NCBI RefSeq assembly: GCF_001761485.1
Contig: NC_090775.1
Coordinates: 3,045,001 to 3,109,000, forward strand
Length of the DNA: 64,000 nt
Reading direction: 5' to 3'
Origin: Yarrowia lipolytica
Lineage: Eukaryota > Ascomycota > Dipodascomycetes > Dipodascales
Part shown: positions 38,880-50,462 of the stretch, one piece after another
Numbering within the stretch: position 1 is the stretch's first letter
Layout of the letters: every line of letters starts with the position of its first letter
The notes under the pieces: model-generated
Told to the model about the DNA's origin: nothing
Seen by the model: only the letters and a program-made list of their open reading frames with translations
Databases searched by the model: none
Program-made: the position numbers and the translations under genes

Positions 38880-40151
38880 GCCGTGGTGCTTTGCCGTGGG
38901 CAGAGTTAGCTTGAGAGCTGTGAGCAGTGATTTGGGCCTGCTCAGATAACTGATAAGGTTCTGATAGTAACTTTGCCACCCGTGATAGCAGTGGAGACTG
39001 GAGAGCCCTAGAGAGTAACCTGAGGAGGTGAATATATGATTGTAGTGTAGAGTGCGTTTGCCAATGTGTAGGTATGGCGTTATTAACAGTATATTTTCGC
39101 CTTCATGCTGGTCACGCATACACCAACAGTAATGTCTCACAGAGCTATCTCCGAAAGCAACGTGACCGAATTAACATGGTCATGCGAGCTTGGGAGAGTG
39201 ATTTGAGGTGGTCATGTGACGATACGCACCAGTAATAGTCACTGTTCAATTATCTACGACATAATTAATCATTATACAGTATACAGCATATACTTCCACT
39301 CTCTGTATAGGTGGTCGAGCAGGCTACAATACGTGACATGTAGATCTGTCATCTGACATGTCGAAAGCGGCAGGTTGAATGTAAGCCACAGTGGTGCATT
39401 GAGTACGAGTAGCTACATAGCGATATTGCAAGGGGTGACGTAGACTTGTGGAAGTAATAGCAGCTGCCAATTTCATCTCTGTCTATGGCTGAAGAGCAGG
39501 GTTGTATAGAAGCATCGCTTGGAGAACCTGAGGTCGTCACATGAGGGACTAGCTGAACTCAAGGTTGGTGGGAAGGGTTGTGGAGCTGTATAAATCGATT
39601 TGTACTTGTACTTAAATATATCTCAACGAATATGTTGAAAAAACTGGAGCATGACCCAGGCAGTAGGGTCACACCCCGTTGGCATTCTAAGACTCTAATA
39701 AACGTACAAGTACAGTAAATACAGTACTCTACGTAGTTAAAAGTACCAGTGTATAAACATACTGTGTACTTGACAATACTTAGAGAAACAAGTGAAACTA
39801 ATACAATGGGTTGTATGAACAACGAAATGTGCGACAGAGTAGCTGATGTCGTATATACAATTATCCTGTGTTGCATCGGAGATCTGCTACATGTCCATTT
39901 CCCAATCCCCTCGTAGTCCTTCATCTTCATCTTCATCTCCACCACCTAATGCTTCTGACTGCATCACCGCTGCACCGTTTGGGAAATGAAAAGGCCTATT
40001 TGGGCTGTCACTAGATTGACTATTCTTAAAGCAACACTTGACCAACTGCCTGAGCGCGACCCAAAACTCTGGAGACTACGCAACCAGACCAAGCAGCATT
40101 ATCACATCCAGCATACGTTCAACGGAATCAACTCATACACGCACACACACA
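38880..40151. other. Divergent spacer PNS1-like / Rab
   Basis: About 1.27 kb. Contains ACAAGTAC-type repeats around 39600-39780, C/T-rich (TCATCT)n near 39920-39945 and a (CA)n leader at 40141-40150 before the Rab ATG. No gene supported. Confidence 0.5.
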
Positions 40152-40998
40152 ATGAGCTGGGATTATATTGCCAAAATCGTCATGATTGGAGATTCGTGAG
40201 TATTCAGGGGTCTAGGTGTCCCAGATGCTGGTTAAAGGCGTTCATGGCGGGGCGGGTGGCAAAAGGGGCGGAATATGTTGCGGTGGGTATCATGTGCAGC
40301 AGCCTTTCGCTCAAATAACCCACCATTGCATGTCCCGCCATACGTCTTGCCATGACTCAAACGCAGATATCATTCCTTTCTGTTACCATACTAACACCAG
40401 AGCATGCGGAAAGTCGTCCCTGACTCTAAGACTGACTGATGACACATTCAGCGAGTTCCATGATGTCACTATAGCCGCGGAGATCGGCTCCAAGGTGGTA
40501 GACATTGACGGAAAGGAGAAAATGAAGCTTCAGATCTGGGACACGGCAGGGCAGGAGCATTTTCGGGCCGTGACCCGGTCGTATTTCCGCAACGCTGCGG
40601 GCTGCTTGCTGGTCTACGATATCACGCGCCCCAAGACGTTTGCCAACGTGCAAATGTGGCTGGGGGAGTTGCGGGATCAGGCTGACGAAGATATCATCAT
40701 CATGCTGGTGGGCAACAAGACGGACGTTGGAGCGCGTCAGGTGGAGGCTGAGGAAGCCCGAAAATGGGCAGATGAAAATGGTCTAGCCGGGTTCATTGAA
40801 ACGTCAGCCAAGACAGGAGACCAGGTACTAGAGGCGTATCAGCGGGTGGCTCAGAAGATCCACTCCAATATCAAGACTGGCAAGACCAATATCAATGATA
40901 AGAGATATGGAGTTCGTGCAACGACTACTGGAGGAGCTCAGCAGCTGAATTTGGACGAAGGCGATGTTAAGAAGAGTGGATATTCAGCATGCTGCTAG
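40152..40998 (+). CDS. Rab GTPase of the Rab2/Rab4/Rab14 group (Ypt4-like)
   Basis: Membrane-traffic GTPase. Exon 1 is 40152-40195 (MSWDYIAKIVMIGDS), exon 2 is 40401-40998, giving 213 residues. The splice joins the P-loop to read GDSACGKSS. The rest is a complete G domain: switch I with the conserved Thr (VTIAAEIGSKVV), KLQIWDTAGQEHF, SYFRNAAGCLLVYDIT, GNKTDV and ETSAK. The C-terminus SGYSACC offers two cysteines for geranylgeranylation. Like Rab4 it has FGSK-type EIGSK after switch I and VTRSY in switch II. The RabF1 motif deviates: IG(V)(E/D)F is replaced by IAAEI, which may change effector or GEF choice. Rab2 is the main alternative subclass. A (CA)n leader precedes the ATG, and reading into the intron gives an immediate TGA. 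Confidence 0.9.
40196..40400 (+). other. Rab gene intron (205 nt)
   Basis: Donor GTGAGT at 40196, branch TACTAAC at 40389-40395, acceptor ACCAG ending at 40400. Splitting the TCA serine codon in phase 2 restores the Rab P-loop exactly. No snoRNA C/D boxes were seen inside. The second half of the intron is an open frame continuous with exon 2, which can mislead gene finders. Confidence 0.95.
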
Positions 40999-41775
40999 CG
41001 AGGTAGAGGTCCGAAACGTGTATATAGAATTTATGACCATGCGACCAGTGCAATACTTTACACTACACAGTACAAGTACTCCTGTTTCACAGGCACCTCT
41101 ACAGCAACTGATATACTGTAATTAGATATTCATCTTCACTGGTCAAGTTGCTTAATCACAGAGGCATGTTGTTGTTCTCCAAGATTTACTGTAGAGGCGA
41201 AATGTAGAACTGGGTGTGCTTTTTAAGTCAGAGACTCTTCACTGTGATATATAATCCATATTGGCCAACAAAACTACATTTAATATGATTGAATACTACA
41301 AAAGCGCAAGATACTCGTTCTTGAACCTGGTTTCAACAAACACTTCTGCGAATGTGATATTATCTCTCACATGATTATTTAAGATAGGAAGGGTACTGTA
41401 GCTGTTGTAAAAGGGTAAGTGGAAACAGTTATCTTAACAGAGAATGAAATATTGGACGGTGTATACAATTTCTTGTATTCTAATCGTGCCTAGCAAGGAA
41501 GTCTTAAACAGGGCCCCATGAGCGGAAGGATCTCTCTGCAAGTATAGTAGACGTGGGCTGAAACATTGTACTACAAGTACATACCGTAACGGTATGTACT
41601 ATTAGTGCGATTTACATACTAAACATATATACCGGTATTCTATATATTCTTCTGCGTACAAGTAGTACGGGGTACACTCAAATGTAACAGGTTTGCACAA
41701 ATTATCCCCCTTAAAACTTTTCCTCCCTCCCTTTGTCTAATTTCATGGTTTCATTGATCTACAGTATGATTCTAT
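40999..41775. other. Convergent spacer Rab / TUM1
   Basis: About 780 bp of 3' flanks, AT-rich, with GTAC/ACAAGTAC-type repeats at 41570-41680. No gene. Confidence 0.5.
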
Positions 41776-42723
41776 CTAAGCCCGGTTGGCCTCGTTCAAG
41801 TTCTCCTCCTTGACAATGTACTTTGTGGGGGCTCGCTGGGCCCACTCGGTCCAAGATCCATCGTAGACAGCATTGGTGTCTCGAGAACCAATGCCGGCAA
41901 TCTCCAGAGCCAGGTCAATGACACAGGCAGTGACACCGGATCCACACATGGAGATGATGGGCTTAGAGCCATCAATGCCCTTGGAAGCAAACAGAGCCTT
42001 GAGCTCCTCAGGAGATTTGAATTTTCCATTCTCGACCACCTCGGGGAAGGCGATGGAGTAAGCTCCGGGAACATGGCCCGAGGACAGCTCGGCTCGAGGT
42101 TCAGCGTCCTTGCCTGTGAATCGTCCGTTGGGTCGGGCATCAATGAAGGTGACCTCGTTTCGAATCTTGGCTCCGTCACCGTTGTGTTTCTCGACGATGG
42201 CCAGCACGTCTTCAAAGGACTTGACCAGCTCGGGTCGGGCCTTGGTCACCTTGTAGGGAGGATCGGCGGGATCGATCTTACCAGGAACTTGTGTGTCCCA
42301 GATGCCCCAGGTGTAGGCATCCGGTCTGCTGGGGATACCAGGGAGCTGGGTGTAAGCCTCAAAGCCATTGAGGAACTGGACGTTGTCATGGCCAAAGACC
42401 TTAAAGGTCCACACAAGTCGAGGTCCGGAGAAGACGCCTTGTGTGTCGTAGACCACGATGGGAGAGTCAGAGGAAACACCCAGCTTCGTGAGCTCGTTTT
42501 CAAAGGTCTGAGGAGAGGGAAGCATGTGGGGGAACTTGGAGGGGGTGTTGACGGCATCGATGTCAAAGTAGAGAGCGCCGGGAATCCGCTTCTTCATGTA
42601 ATTGTCGTAAGCGTTCTTACCAACGTTGGCAGGGGTGGGAAGATACCAGGTAGCATCGAAGATCTTGGTTTCCTTGGAAGAAAGTCGCTTGGCCAATTCG
42701 GCAGGGGAAATAAGTTTCGACAT
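41776..42723 (-). CDS. TUM1: 3-Mercaptopyruvate / thiosulfate sulfurtransferase
   Basis: Moves sulfane sulfur from 3-mercaptopyruvate. In yeast Tum1 feeds sulfur to tRNA thiolation through the Nfs1-Uba4-Urm1 relay. It is a 315-residue tandem rhodanese. The N-terminal inactive rhodanese (about 1-145) carries KRIPGALYFDIDAV and VVYDTQGVFSGPRLVW. The C-terminal catalytic one (about 165-300) carries the active-site loop MCGSGVTACV with C260. The CGSGVT loop is the mercaptopyruvate type; thiosulfate rhodaneses have CRKGVT. The ATG at 42723 gives the usual start (MSKLISPAELAKRL); ten more upstream codons rely on TTG. Codon bias is high. No targeting signal is evident. Confidence 0.95.
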   Translation of the reverse strand: MSKLISPAELAKRLSSKETKIFDATWYLPTPANVGKNAYDNYMKKRIPGALYFDIDAVNTPSKFPHMLPSPQTFENELTKLGVSSDSPIVVYDTQGVFSGPRLVWTFKVFGHDNVQFLNGFEAYTQLPGIPSRPDAYTWGIWDTQVPGKIDPADPPYKVTKARPELVKSFEDVLAIVEKHNGDGAKIRNEVTFIDARPNGRFTGKDAEPRAELSSGHVPGAYSIAFPEVVENGKFKSPEELKALFASKGIDGSKPIISMCGSGVTACVIDLALEIAGIGSRDTNAVYDGSWTEWAQRAPTKYIVKEENLNEANRA

Positions 42724-44486
42724 GTTGTGTTTTTGTGTCCTGTAGTGTATCAATTGACCAATATCAAGGTGTAAAGATGACGATGATGATCCTGCTGTGA
42801 AGTTGGTTGGGACGCCCTATGCAACTAAAAGTATGTCTGTGGAGCTTAAACGAAACAAGTGAAACCAATGAGAGCGAGGGAAAATATGAGTTTGAACAAG
42901 TTTGATTGGCGGGGAATCTGTCTGTATGACTAAGCGTATTTTATTTTGATATGAAACAGTTTTTTTGGTGAATATTGCTCCAATTGCTGTAGTTTGAACG
43001 ACACGCTGTTCTCTAGCAACCCCGCTCAGGCAGCAGTCCATACGCATTATCGGCAGCAACCCATCTCAATGGGTGAGTACACAATGTAGAAGCGATGATC
43101 TCGTGGGTTCGACTTTCGCAAAGGTCATTCGAGACAGATGGAGACACGTGTCTTTCAACAACTTAAACGTGCATTCTGAGTCAGCGAAGTGATTAGTAAG
43201 GTGATTACAGTCGGGTATATCACCGATGTATGAATAATAAGACTGCATATTTGACAGATCCGAGATCTAACACAAGCGATCGGACTTTTAATGACCCGTT
43301 CACCTCTCATAAACAGTGTGCAAGTGTGTGAGCTACTGCAGCTACTTCCTCTTGGCACATGCTAATCATCTCGAGTCTATATAAGCCGACTCAATGCGCT
43401 GTGATTCGTAGAAGTTCAATATATGCCTGTAGAAGTAGTTGGAGGCTATGAAATCACACACAAACCCTTTCATTTCGCTCCTGAGATATGCTGAATTAAT
43501 ACATTTACCCGGAAAATGCATTGACACATGTCGCTTACATATCAAATTCAGATCCCCCTCCTACCTGCCATTGGCTCTACTGTTCAGCCGAAAAACCTCA
43601 TAGCCCTGAAAGAAGCCAAATCCGAACGGCGGAGAGTCGGTCGAGACCCGATATGGACGACTCCCCGGACATAAAACAATCATGCTTAATACTCTACTAT
43701 CCATCCCTTACTTGAGCGTGCATTGAGCATTCGTTGATTATGCTTATAAACGTAAATGTGACATCTTGAGGGCTAAACAAACGGATCTCTAGCATCGGTA
43801 TCGTCGCAGCGCCACTCCACACCTGATAAATTTTATTATCATGGTCCTTTCATACACACAAAAGTATTCCCTCTCATATATCGCCTCGATTGCCCTCCAT
43901 ATCATTCTCTTAGAGTCCAACCCTGCGGTCTAGACTTTCAATTAATGCAACCAGAGTTAGATCTGAAATTTCATCGGACTTGTCTAAAGTAAGCAAGAAA
44001 AGCACCCCCAGAGAAAAGAGGACACGTTCGTCGGCATCTTCCGGATACGAGCTACCCCTCACGGCAATCTCTGATACTTGTAAACGTGTCCCGCCTGTAA
44101 TGCCTCAGTGCGTGAACTAATGTAGATGTACACCAGTGCATATCTACAAGCGTCGATGTTTAGAGCACCTATAGGCATATTTTTTCACAGTAGATGCTGT
44201 ACACACTACTTCTACACCTACAATTCTGTAATTGAAAATTCCAAATAATCCATTCATGCCAAGAAATACAAGCCGATGCCAAATGCTGTCGTATCGTGTG
44301 ACGACAACGGGAGAATGCTTTCGCCAAAGAATGAGCGAAGAGCGGCACAGCGCTGTCAAGATGTGTTTGTGTAACAGTGCGATGCGAGTCCAGAAAGAAG
44401 TAAATATATATATAATCACGATTTGTATGATCATTTTTTGGTGTTTTTTTGTCCAGCACCAGAGCACGTATGGGCGGTGCTGCCTG
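42724..44486. other. 1.8-kb spacer TUM1 / MSS4
   Basis: Holds the TUM1 promoter and the MSS4 3' flank. Frames here are short or start with non-ATG codons. No RNA gene recognised. Confidence 0.5.
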
Positions 44487-47400
44487 TTACTCCCGGCTCA
44501 TCTCAGTTTTCAACGAAGGAGCTCGGGTTTCGACCTCCTTCAAACTGGGGAGAACATTGATATCAATATCCTGCGAAGTCCGAGCCAGCGGCTTGTTGCT
44601 GGCCGGAGGAGGCATGGAATTGAGAGCGGGTTTGTTGACGGGTTTACTGACGGGTTTGCTGATGGGTTTGTTGGCAGCGCCAGTGTTTCCGGATCGAGCA
44701 GTGTGGGTCGACGTCACCGACGAGATGGAGTCTGTCCGTCCAAACGAAGAAGTTCGGCCGGGGGCTCCCAGAGAGTTGCACCGAGGCACACCTGCCGCCG
44801 AACCGATGGAGCTGCTTCTCTGAGCTGGTGAAGGCACAGGAGTGGCAGAAGTGGCAGAGCTAACTGTCGCTGTGGGTGTAGCGGTACTGTGCTGAGGACT
44901 ATGAGTATGGTAGCCCGAGAAGCCGGCGAAGTGGTGGCCCTGATGCAAATGCTGATGGTTTGGGTGGTGTTGGAAGCTTGAAGTGCTCGCATTGCCCTGG
45001 TTAAAAATAGGGCTTGTGAGGTGCTGCACGCCTTGGCTGACGCCCTGAGAAGTTGATTGGATCGGCTTAGTTAGCTTGTTGAATAGCCTCCGCCCCCGAC
45101 TAGGCTTCTCCTGTGCTGGAGGCGACTTGACGACTGACTTCATGAAGTTGAAGAACCGGTCACCATACTCCGTCGATGGAATAGCCGAGAGGGCAAATCG
45201 AGGATGCTTGAGGGACTTCCAGAAAGTCTCCACTCGCTTGACAAAGCCGTAAGGAGTGAGGCAGTCGATGATACCAAGATAGTAGATCTCATCGAGAGGC
45301 TCATCCTCCTCGTTGGTTGATCTGAAGCCACCATCATCCGCGTAGAAGCGCAAGCTAGAGTGTCTGTGTTAGTTTTCGTTCATGTTAGTGTTGTAGATGT
45401 TCCATCCCTAATACCATAGTAATACTCACTCATTGACAACATAAGGCATATCCTGTGTGTTGAATGCCGTGGGGCTAGTTGCACTAATCACCCTCCTCAG
45501 CTCATCCGGCTTACCCGACGTGTTGTTAGAGTCCACGGGCTGGAATACTGACAGCAGATTGTCTCGCAGACCCTCTGTGTTTCCCCTCTTCAAGTCGTGG
45601 ATACCAATCAGCAACGAGTAGTCCATGATGTTGAGCCGCTTGAGAAGCTCCACATCAACTTGCAGCTGCTTGAGGAACTGGTCTCGCTTGGTGGGACCCA
45701 GGTTGATCGTCTGCTTGGCCTTGATCCAGTTGATATCCTTGAACACCATGGCGGCGTTCTGGAGGTTCTCTCCCTGGGCTAGCGCAGCCTCCTCCTCCTC
45801 AGTGGTAGGGAGAGGAACAGGCAGCTCTCTTCCAATTGAAGAGCCCTTGAGATCGAACGTCCGGTGGATATCTCTGTGGGGAGGAAACAGGTTGTTCATG
45901 ACGATGAAGTGGATCTTACGACCGAAGGGCAGCTTGACTCGATGCAGGCCGTAGAACTGCGAAATCAAAGTGTTGGGGTTGGCCTTGACGTGGTTGTAAT
46001 AGTCCTTGAGTATCTTGCGCAGCTGCTTGTGCTCCGAGTGATGAATCGTCTTGATGATGAATCTGTAGTCCCGAGAGAAATAAAAGAAAGATCCAGATTT
46101 ACCAGGAGAGCCCAGCTCGCTGACAATGTACTTGGAGGTCAAGGACATCAGGTAGTCGGCCGGGTCCAGCTTGAACAGCTCTCGCAAGTGTCGGAAAACC
46201 CAGGGAGAGTAGTCCTTAAACTTGAAGTCGTACTTAGCCGAAGGAGTCAGCTCGTTGCCAACTATATCAAAGGCCAGCTTGTGTCGGGCGGTAAAATCCT
46301 CGTCAGTCAAAGGTCTGTCGTTCTTGGCGTTGCACCGCGAAACAGCAACCCGTAGACCCGTCAACATGTTGTATGCAGTGACGTAATTGTCGTGGCCCTC
46401 GCTCACCTTGGTGCCCACAAGAACCTTGTCATCCTCCACAAACTCACGACGCTTCTTCTTGTACTCACGCTGCGCAATGATAGAGTCCCGCAGCCGGTTC
46501 ACCTCATTCTGCTCATTCTCGTCCAGCAACTGGATGCAGTCGGGGTGGTTGTGTCCGTGGGTCTGGACAGGTACAGATCGCCGCCGAGAAAAGGAATGCG
46601 ACGGCCGGTGGGCGGCGTGGGGAGGATGCAAAGTCGCGGAAGACGGCTGCGCAGGCATGTTAGTAGGAGGAGCTGTCTGACGACGGGTCATGGGTGGCGA
46701 CTGCTCTTTGAGAAGAGGCGATGAGAAGGGCGCCGAAGGAGGCACCAGACCCGATGCGTGGTTGTTGCCAGCATCAGCATATGTCTCAGCGCCAGAAGAG
46801 CCCTGGGCCGGAGATGCAATGGCAGAGGGGCTTTTGACGGTGTTGCTGGATGTGTCAGTCGAAGAGGACGCCTGTGCCGGCGTTGTTGTGTTGGTGTCAG
46901 TGTTGGTGTCCGTCGTGGCGCCGGTGTCGTCGCCTTGGACTGTGTCGATAATGCTTGTCTTGTCGGTGCCGGTGCCGGTGTCGGTGGCGCTGCTCGCGTC
47001 CTCCACGCTTAGAGGGTCTACCCCCATCTCCTCGGCGCTATGGTGCACTGGTCGGTGGGTCGCAAAGTAGCCCGCTGACACTTCGGCGGCGTCAGCAGCG
47101 GTGACATTCTCCTCCGCGTCAAAGAACTCGTCCTCCTTGATCTCGGGGGCCATCTCATCGTCGTTGTTGTAAGATGACAGCGACGACAGGTATGCTGGCG
47201 ACACGCTGTTAGTGGGGGACACGGTGGTCGACTCCGGCGACGGTGACTGTGGCTGTGTGGTGGTCACCGATTCGAGATGTGTGTGTTCCAGTGGCGTAGA
47301 CGATGACTGCGGCTGAGACTGCTGCTGTGTAGTTGGAGACTCAGGGACGCCGAGAGAATGAACCTGAATGTGTTTCGGGTCGAGAGTAGATGCATAAGTA

Positions 47401-48707
47401 TGATGTGTGATGGTGTTGGTGTTGGTACTGGTGTTGTGGCCATGCTTGGCCTCCTCCTCCTCCTTGTGCTCGGAGGACATTTGCTTGTCCTCATCCTCCT
47501 GTCTTTCCGAAGCACTGGTCAAATCAATATACTCGGGTTTGTAATCCTTATCTTTGTGTTTGTGATGCGGAATATGATGGAGAGGGAGCGGCACCTGGCT
47601 CACCAAGTTGGTCAGGTTGTGCTTGTGTCCGTTGGTATGATGCTTGCTGTGGCCATGTGTGTTTTTGTGGCTCGCATCATCTCTCACGTCGGTCAGCACA
47701 AAGCTTTCGTTGTCATCAGCTTTGTCGGACTCCCCTACTCGAGCAGTGTCGGCCGTCTCGGCAGACTTGGCCGAGTACGCCGTGTGAGCATCAGACGAGT
47801 CGAACGACAGCGGCAAGACACCACTGTGTGCGACCGTCGATGTTCGTAACGAGTGCGGAATTTTGGAGATAGATGGCCCGGGGGGGCTGTGCTGTGGAGT
47901 GGCCTTCGTGTAGAGACTGGGGTCGTCCTGTTCAAAGTCAAACTCGTGGTCGTGGGTTGCGCTGCGGCTGTTTGCGACACTTGCGTCTGTGCCACGAATG
48001 TCCCGGTCCTCTGTCTGTGTTGCTCGGTCAGTGTTTTTACCACAAGGCTCCTGAGGCAAAACAAACGCTTGTTGATGATGATTGTGCTGGGACCAGTCCT
48101 GTTTGGGGGCGCGGTTAGGGCTATTGTTAACGTAGTTTGAGTTCGCTGGTTGGGACAATGGAAAAGAAGGGCCTGAAATACCGATGCCAGAGAGAGACGA
48201 GATACCAGACACTCCAGAGGGGTATCCGTAAGTCGAATACGATGAGCGAATAGATGGCGCTGTGGTTGTAGCGTTCGTGGTAGTAGTCGCAGCCACAGAA
48301 CGTAGGTCGTCCTCGTAGAGCGACGACGTGGATGAAGTGGAAGTACGGGGAGAATAACCCGTAAAAGAATAGTCGGAAGGTGGCGAGGGCGTCACGTTCG
48401 AGGGAGGTACGCCTGCGGACACGAAACCCGAGGTTGAGTACTGCTTCTGTTGCTTGCGGGCCTGTTTCTGCGTCTGTTCGTACCGCTTCTTGTTCTTCGC
48501 AGCCGCTTTGGCGGCGGCGGCGGCAGCAGCTTTAGCGGACTGGAACTGAGGCAACGTGTATGGCTTGAGTTCGTTCATGCCTTTTCGATGGCCTGGCTGC
48601 AACGCGTGGTGGTCCAGTTTCAAGGTCGTTGTGGCGTTGTGTGTATGAAGCGTGGTGATAATGTGTGGGTATGGGCAGATTGTGGAGCCTGCGTTTTCGA
48701 AGTGCAT
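44487..48707 (-). CDS. MSS4: Phosphatidylinositol-4-phosphate 5-kinase
   Basis: Makes PI(4,5)P2 at the plasma membrane; needed for actin and endocytosis. Exons are 45430-48707 and 44487-45363 (minus), 1384 residues. The PIPK domain (about 780-1170) has the glycine loop [12 protein letters not shown], catalytic-site lysine [28 protein letters not shown] (from about 1028) and, after the splice, [18 protein letters not shown] and the activation loop [20 protein letters not shown]. The glutamate in KRVETFWK marks PI4P-selective type I enzymes. About 780 residues of N-terminal extension include an Ala/Lys run ([13 protein letters not shown]), His-rich and T/D/N repeats; Saccharomyces Mss4 is 779 in total. 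The C-terminal tail has a [14 protein letters not shown] repeat. The first ATG is at 48707; the ATG at 48578 ([13 protein letters not shown]) is an equally good start. Confidence 0.94.
45364..45429 (-). other. MSS4 intron (66 nt)
   Basis: On the minus strand: donor GTGAGT at 45429-45424, branch and acceptor AACTAACACAG ending at 45364. The join restores [17 protein letters not shown], a continuous PIPK core, so the intron is certain by homology. Reading through gives TGA right after the donor. Confidence 0.97.
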
Positions 48708-50148
48708 GTCAGAGAATTCGGACAATGGGTTTGTTTGGGTTAGGGTCGTGATAAAAGGGGGTTAGATTAGGCTTCCAGTGTGTCACAGGCAGATAGGGGG
48801 TTGCTTGCCTATTCGGGGCGCGTTTGGGCACAGAGAGTTGCGCAGATAATATCTGGATACTTTGCTCTCATGCAGAGAAGCCCAAATTTCTCACCTATCA
48901 AGGCCCTCCCCCATTATTGACCCCTATTATCCCCCTCTCCGAGCTGTCAAGAATTATGTGCATTAACTTTGTTTCTGTGCTAAGCCATGGACTAGGTTTT
49001 TTACCAGCTAACCTTATGCATCGATCGGCTGAGAGACGTAGTGGTGAGGGAATACGGTTGAGGAATGGGTGTAGGGTTAAGGGAGTGTGTTTGGCGGTGG
49101 TATGGACCATTTGGGGAACTTCAATCAGTAGGAAACACCTTGCGGCCCTTTCTGGGGGTGTTCTGAGGACTCCACGGCCGATATTATATGCTCCTCCACC
49201 TCGGCTACAACATGGACCAGAGTAATAAGCTTCGATCGGAATGTTCTAAATAGGCAAGTGCACTGCGCAGTTGGGAGATGGAGGCAATGCAAAGGGTTAG
49301 GAATGGAGAACACGCAGGACGTGATTTGATCGGTTTGGGGACGCGAAAAGTGGCTGGTAAGGGGCCTTGGGGGGTGTCAATGGGAATTTTTCACCCACGC
49401 ATGTGCTCGAGGCTCTCGAAACCCCTTAGAAATACCTCTCAAGTGCCGTTCTCAAGCTCTCCTCGAATTTTCTACGTACAGTAGTTACTCCAGCAACCGT
49501 TTGTATCGAGGCATATAGATAAGGTGTGACTGGAGGTCGTCAGAAAGGAGTGCCACAGAAAAGATAAAAGGCAGAGTCTAGAAGCAGTGTAGCATCGCAG
49601 CAGCGATGTGACTGCGTATCAACTTTACATGGTTGTTTCGGGCAAGGGAAAGGAGACAAGCTCGAGATGCGGAGCTTTCCAAATGGACAACCATCAAAGG
49701 GTCCCGTGTCACTGTCTCAAGCTCGAGCCAAGATCACGAGTCCATTTAGTAGACCAGAAATCCCCTAGTACCTGCCCGTTGGCACTACTGTGGGGTGTTA
49801 GTGCTGCAGCCACCGCTTCGTGCAGTGCTGCTTCTGCTTCGGCATGTTGTTGTTGATGTATATGCCCTTTGCCTTTCATAAGAACCATGGCCTCATTATT
49901 ACCACAGCCACTCACAAGGGGCCCAAAAAGGTGGGAGACTCAAAAGGCGCAGGTCTAACGAAGGCGTCAAACGTCGCCGCGGACTCCACTGTTAACTTTG
50001 CTGCTCTTGGCCATGTGCAGAACAATAGTTTGTTGCCTGGTAACGCTAGCTCGGAGCTAATCCGATAACTCCGATAATCCCGGCATACACAATGGCGACC
50101 AAAACTGGTCACGTTTCCCATGAAGTCTTGGTTGAAACCTCGCCACGA

Positions 50149-50156
50149 TGACGTCA
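50149..50156. promoter_or_regulatory. CRE-type palindrome TGACGTCA (first of a pair)
   Basis: Perfect octamer; its partner lies 96 bp downstream. A TATA-like sequence sits between them. No coding sequence follows on either strand within several hundred bases. Confidence 0.4.
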
Positions 50157-50244
50157 TTTATACCGGGGATTAATTTCCTTCTCATGGGATATAAATGTTA
50201 TACATGCAGCGAGCTACGTTGTTGTTAGTACTTTCTGTTTAACA

Positions 50245-50252
50245 TGACGTCA
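50245..50252. promoter_or_regulatory. CRE-type palindrome TGACGTCA (second of a pair)
   Basis: Perfect octamer 96 bp from the first copy. The pair is the closest spacing of this motif in the window. Confidence 0.4.
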
Positions 50253-50443
50253 TCATGACCAGTTGAAGGTCAAGCGTGTCCAGTCTGTCAGTAGTGTACT
50301 GTAGTTGAGTGTGGTTGGAAGCATGTGCTATTTTCATGCACCATAGAGGCAACATGTCTCTCTACATTACTTGTAGGCCAACTCTCCGACCGGCTGTGTT
50401 ATCTCTGGTGCCTACGAGATGCCCCATTTGAAAACGAACGTTG

Positions 50444-50462
50444 TTTTTTTTTTTTTTTTTTT
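50444..50462 (+). repeat. T homopolymer, 19 bases
   Basis: Uninterrupted T19 in a gene-free region. It could act as a nucleosome-excluding tract; the exact length is uncertain in any assembly. Confidence 0.9.

Noticed and set aside
38880-39140. 87-residue upstream extension of the PNS1-like gene
   Set aside because: Begins at GTG and does not resemble the family, whereas the next ATG gives the fungal MFSEYAS-type start.
40216-40400. Reading the Rab gene as a single exon starting in the intron
   Set aside because: It would lack the P-loop; the spliced form restores GDSACGKSS exactly.
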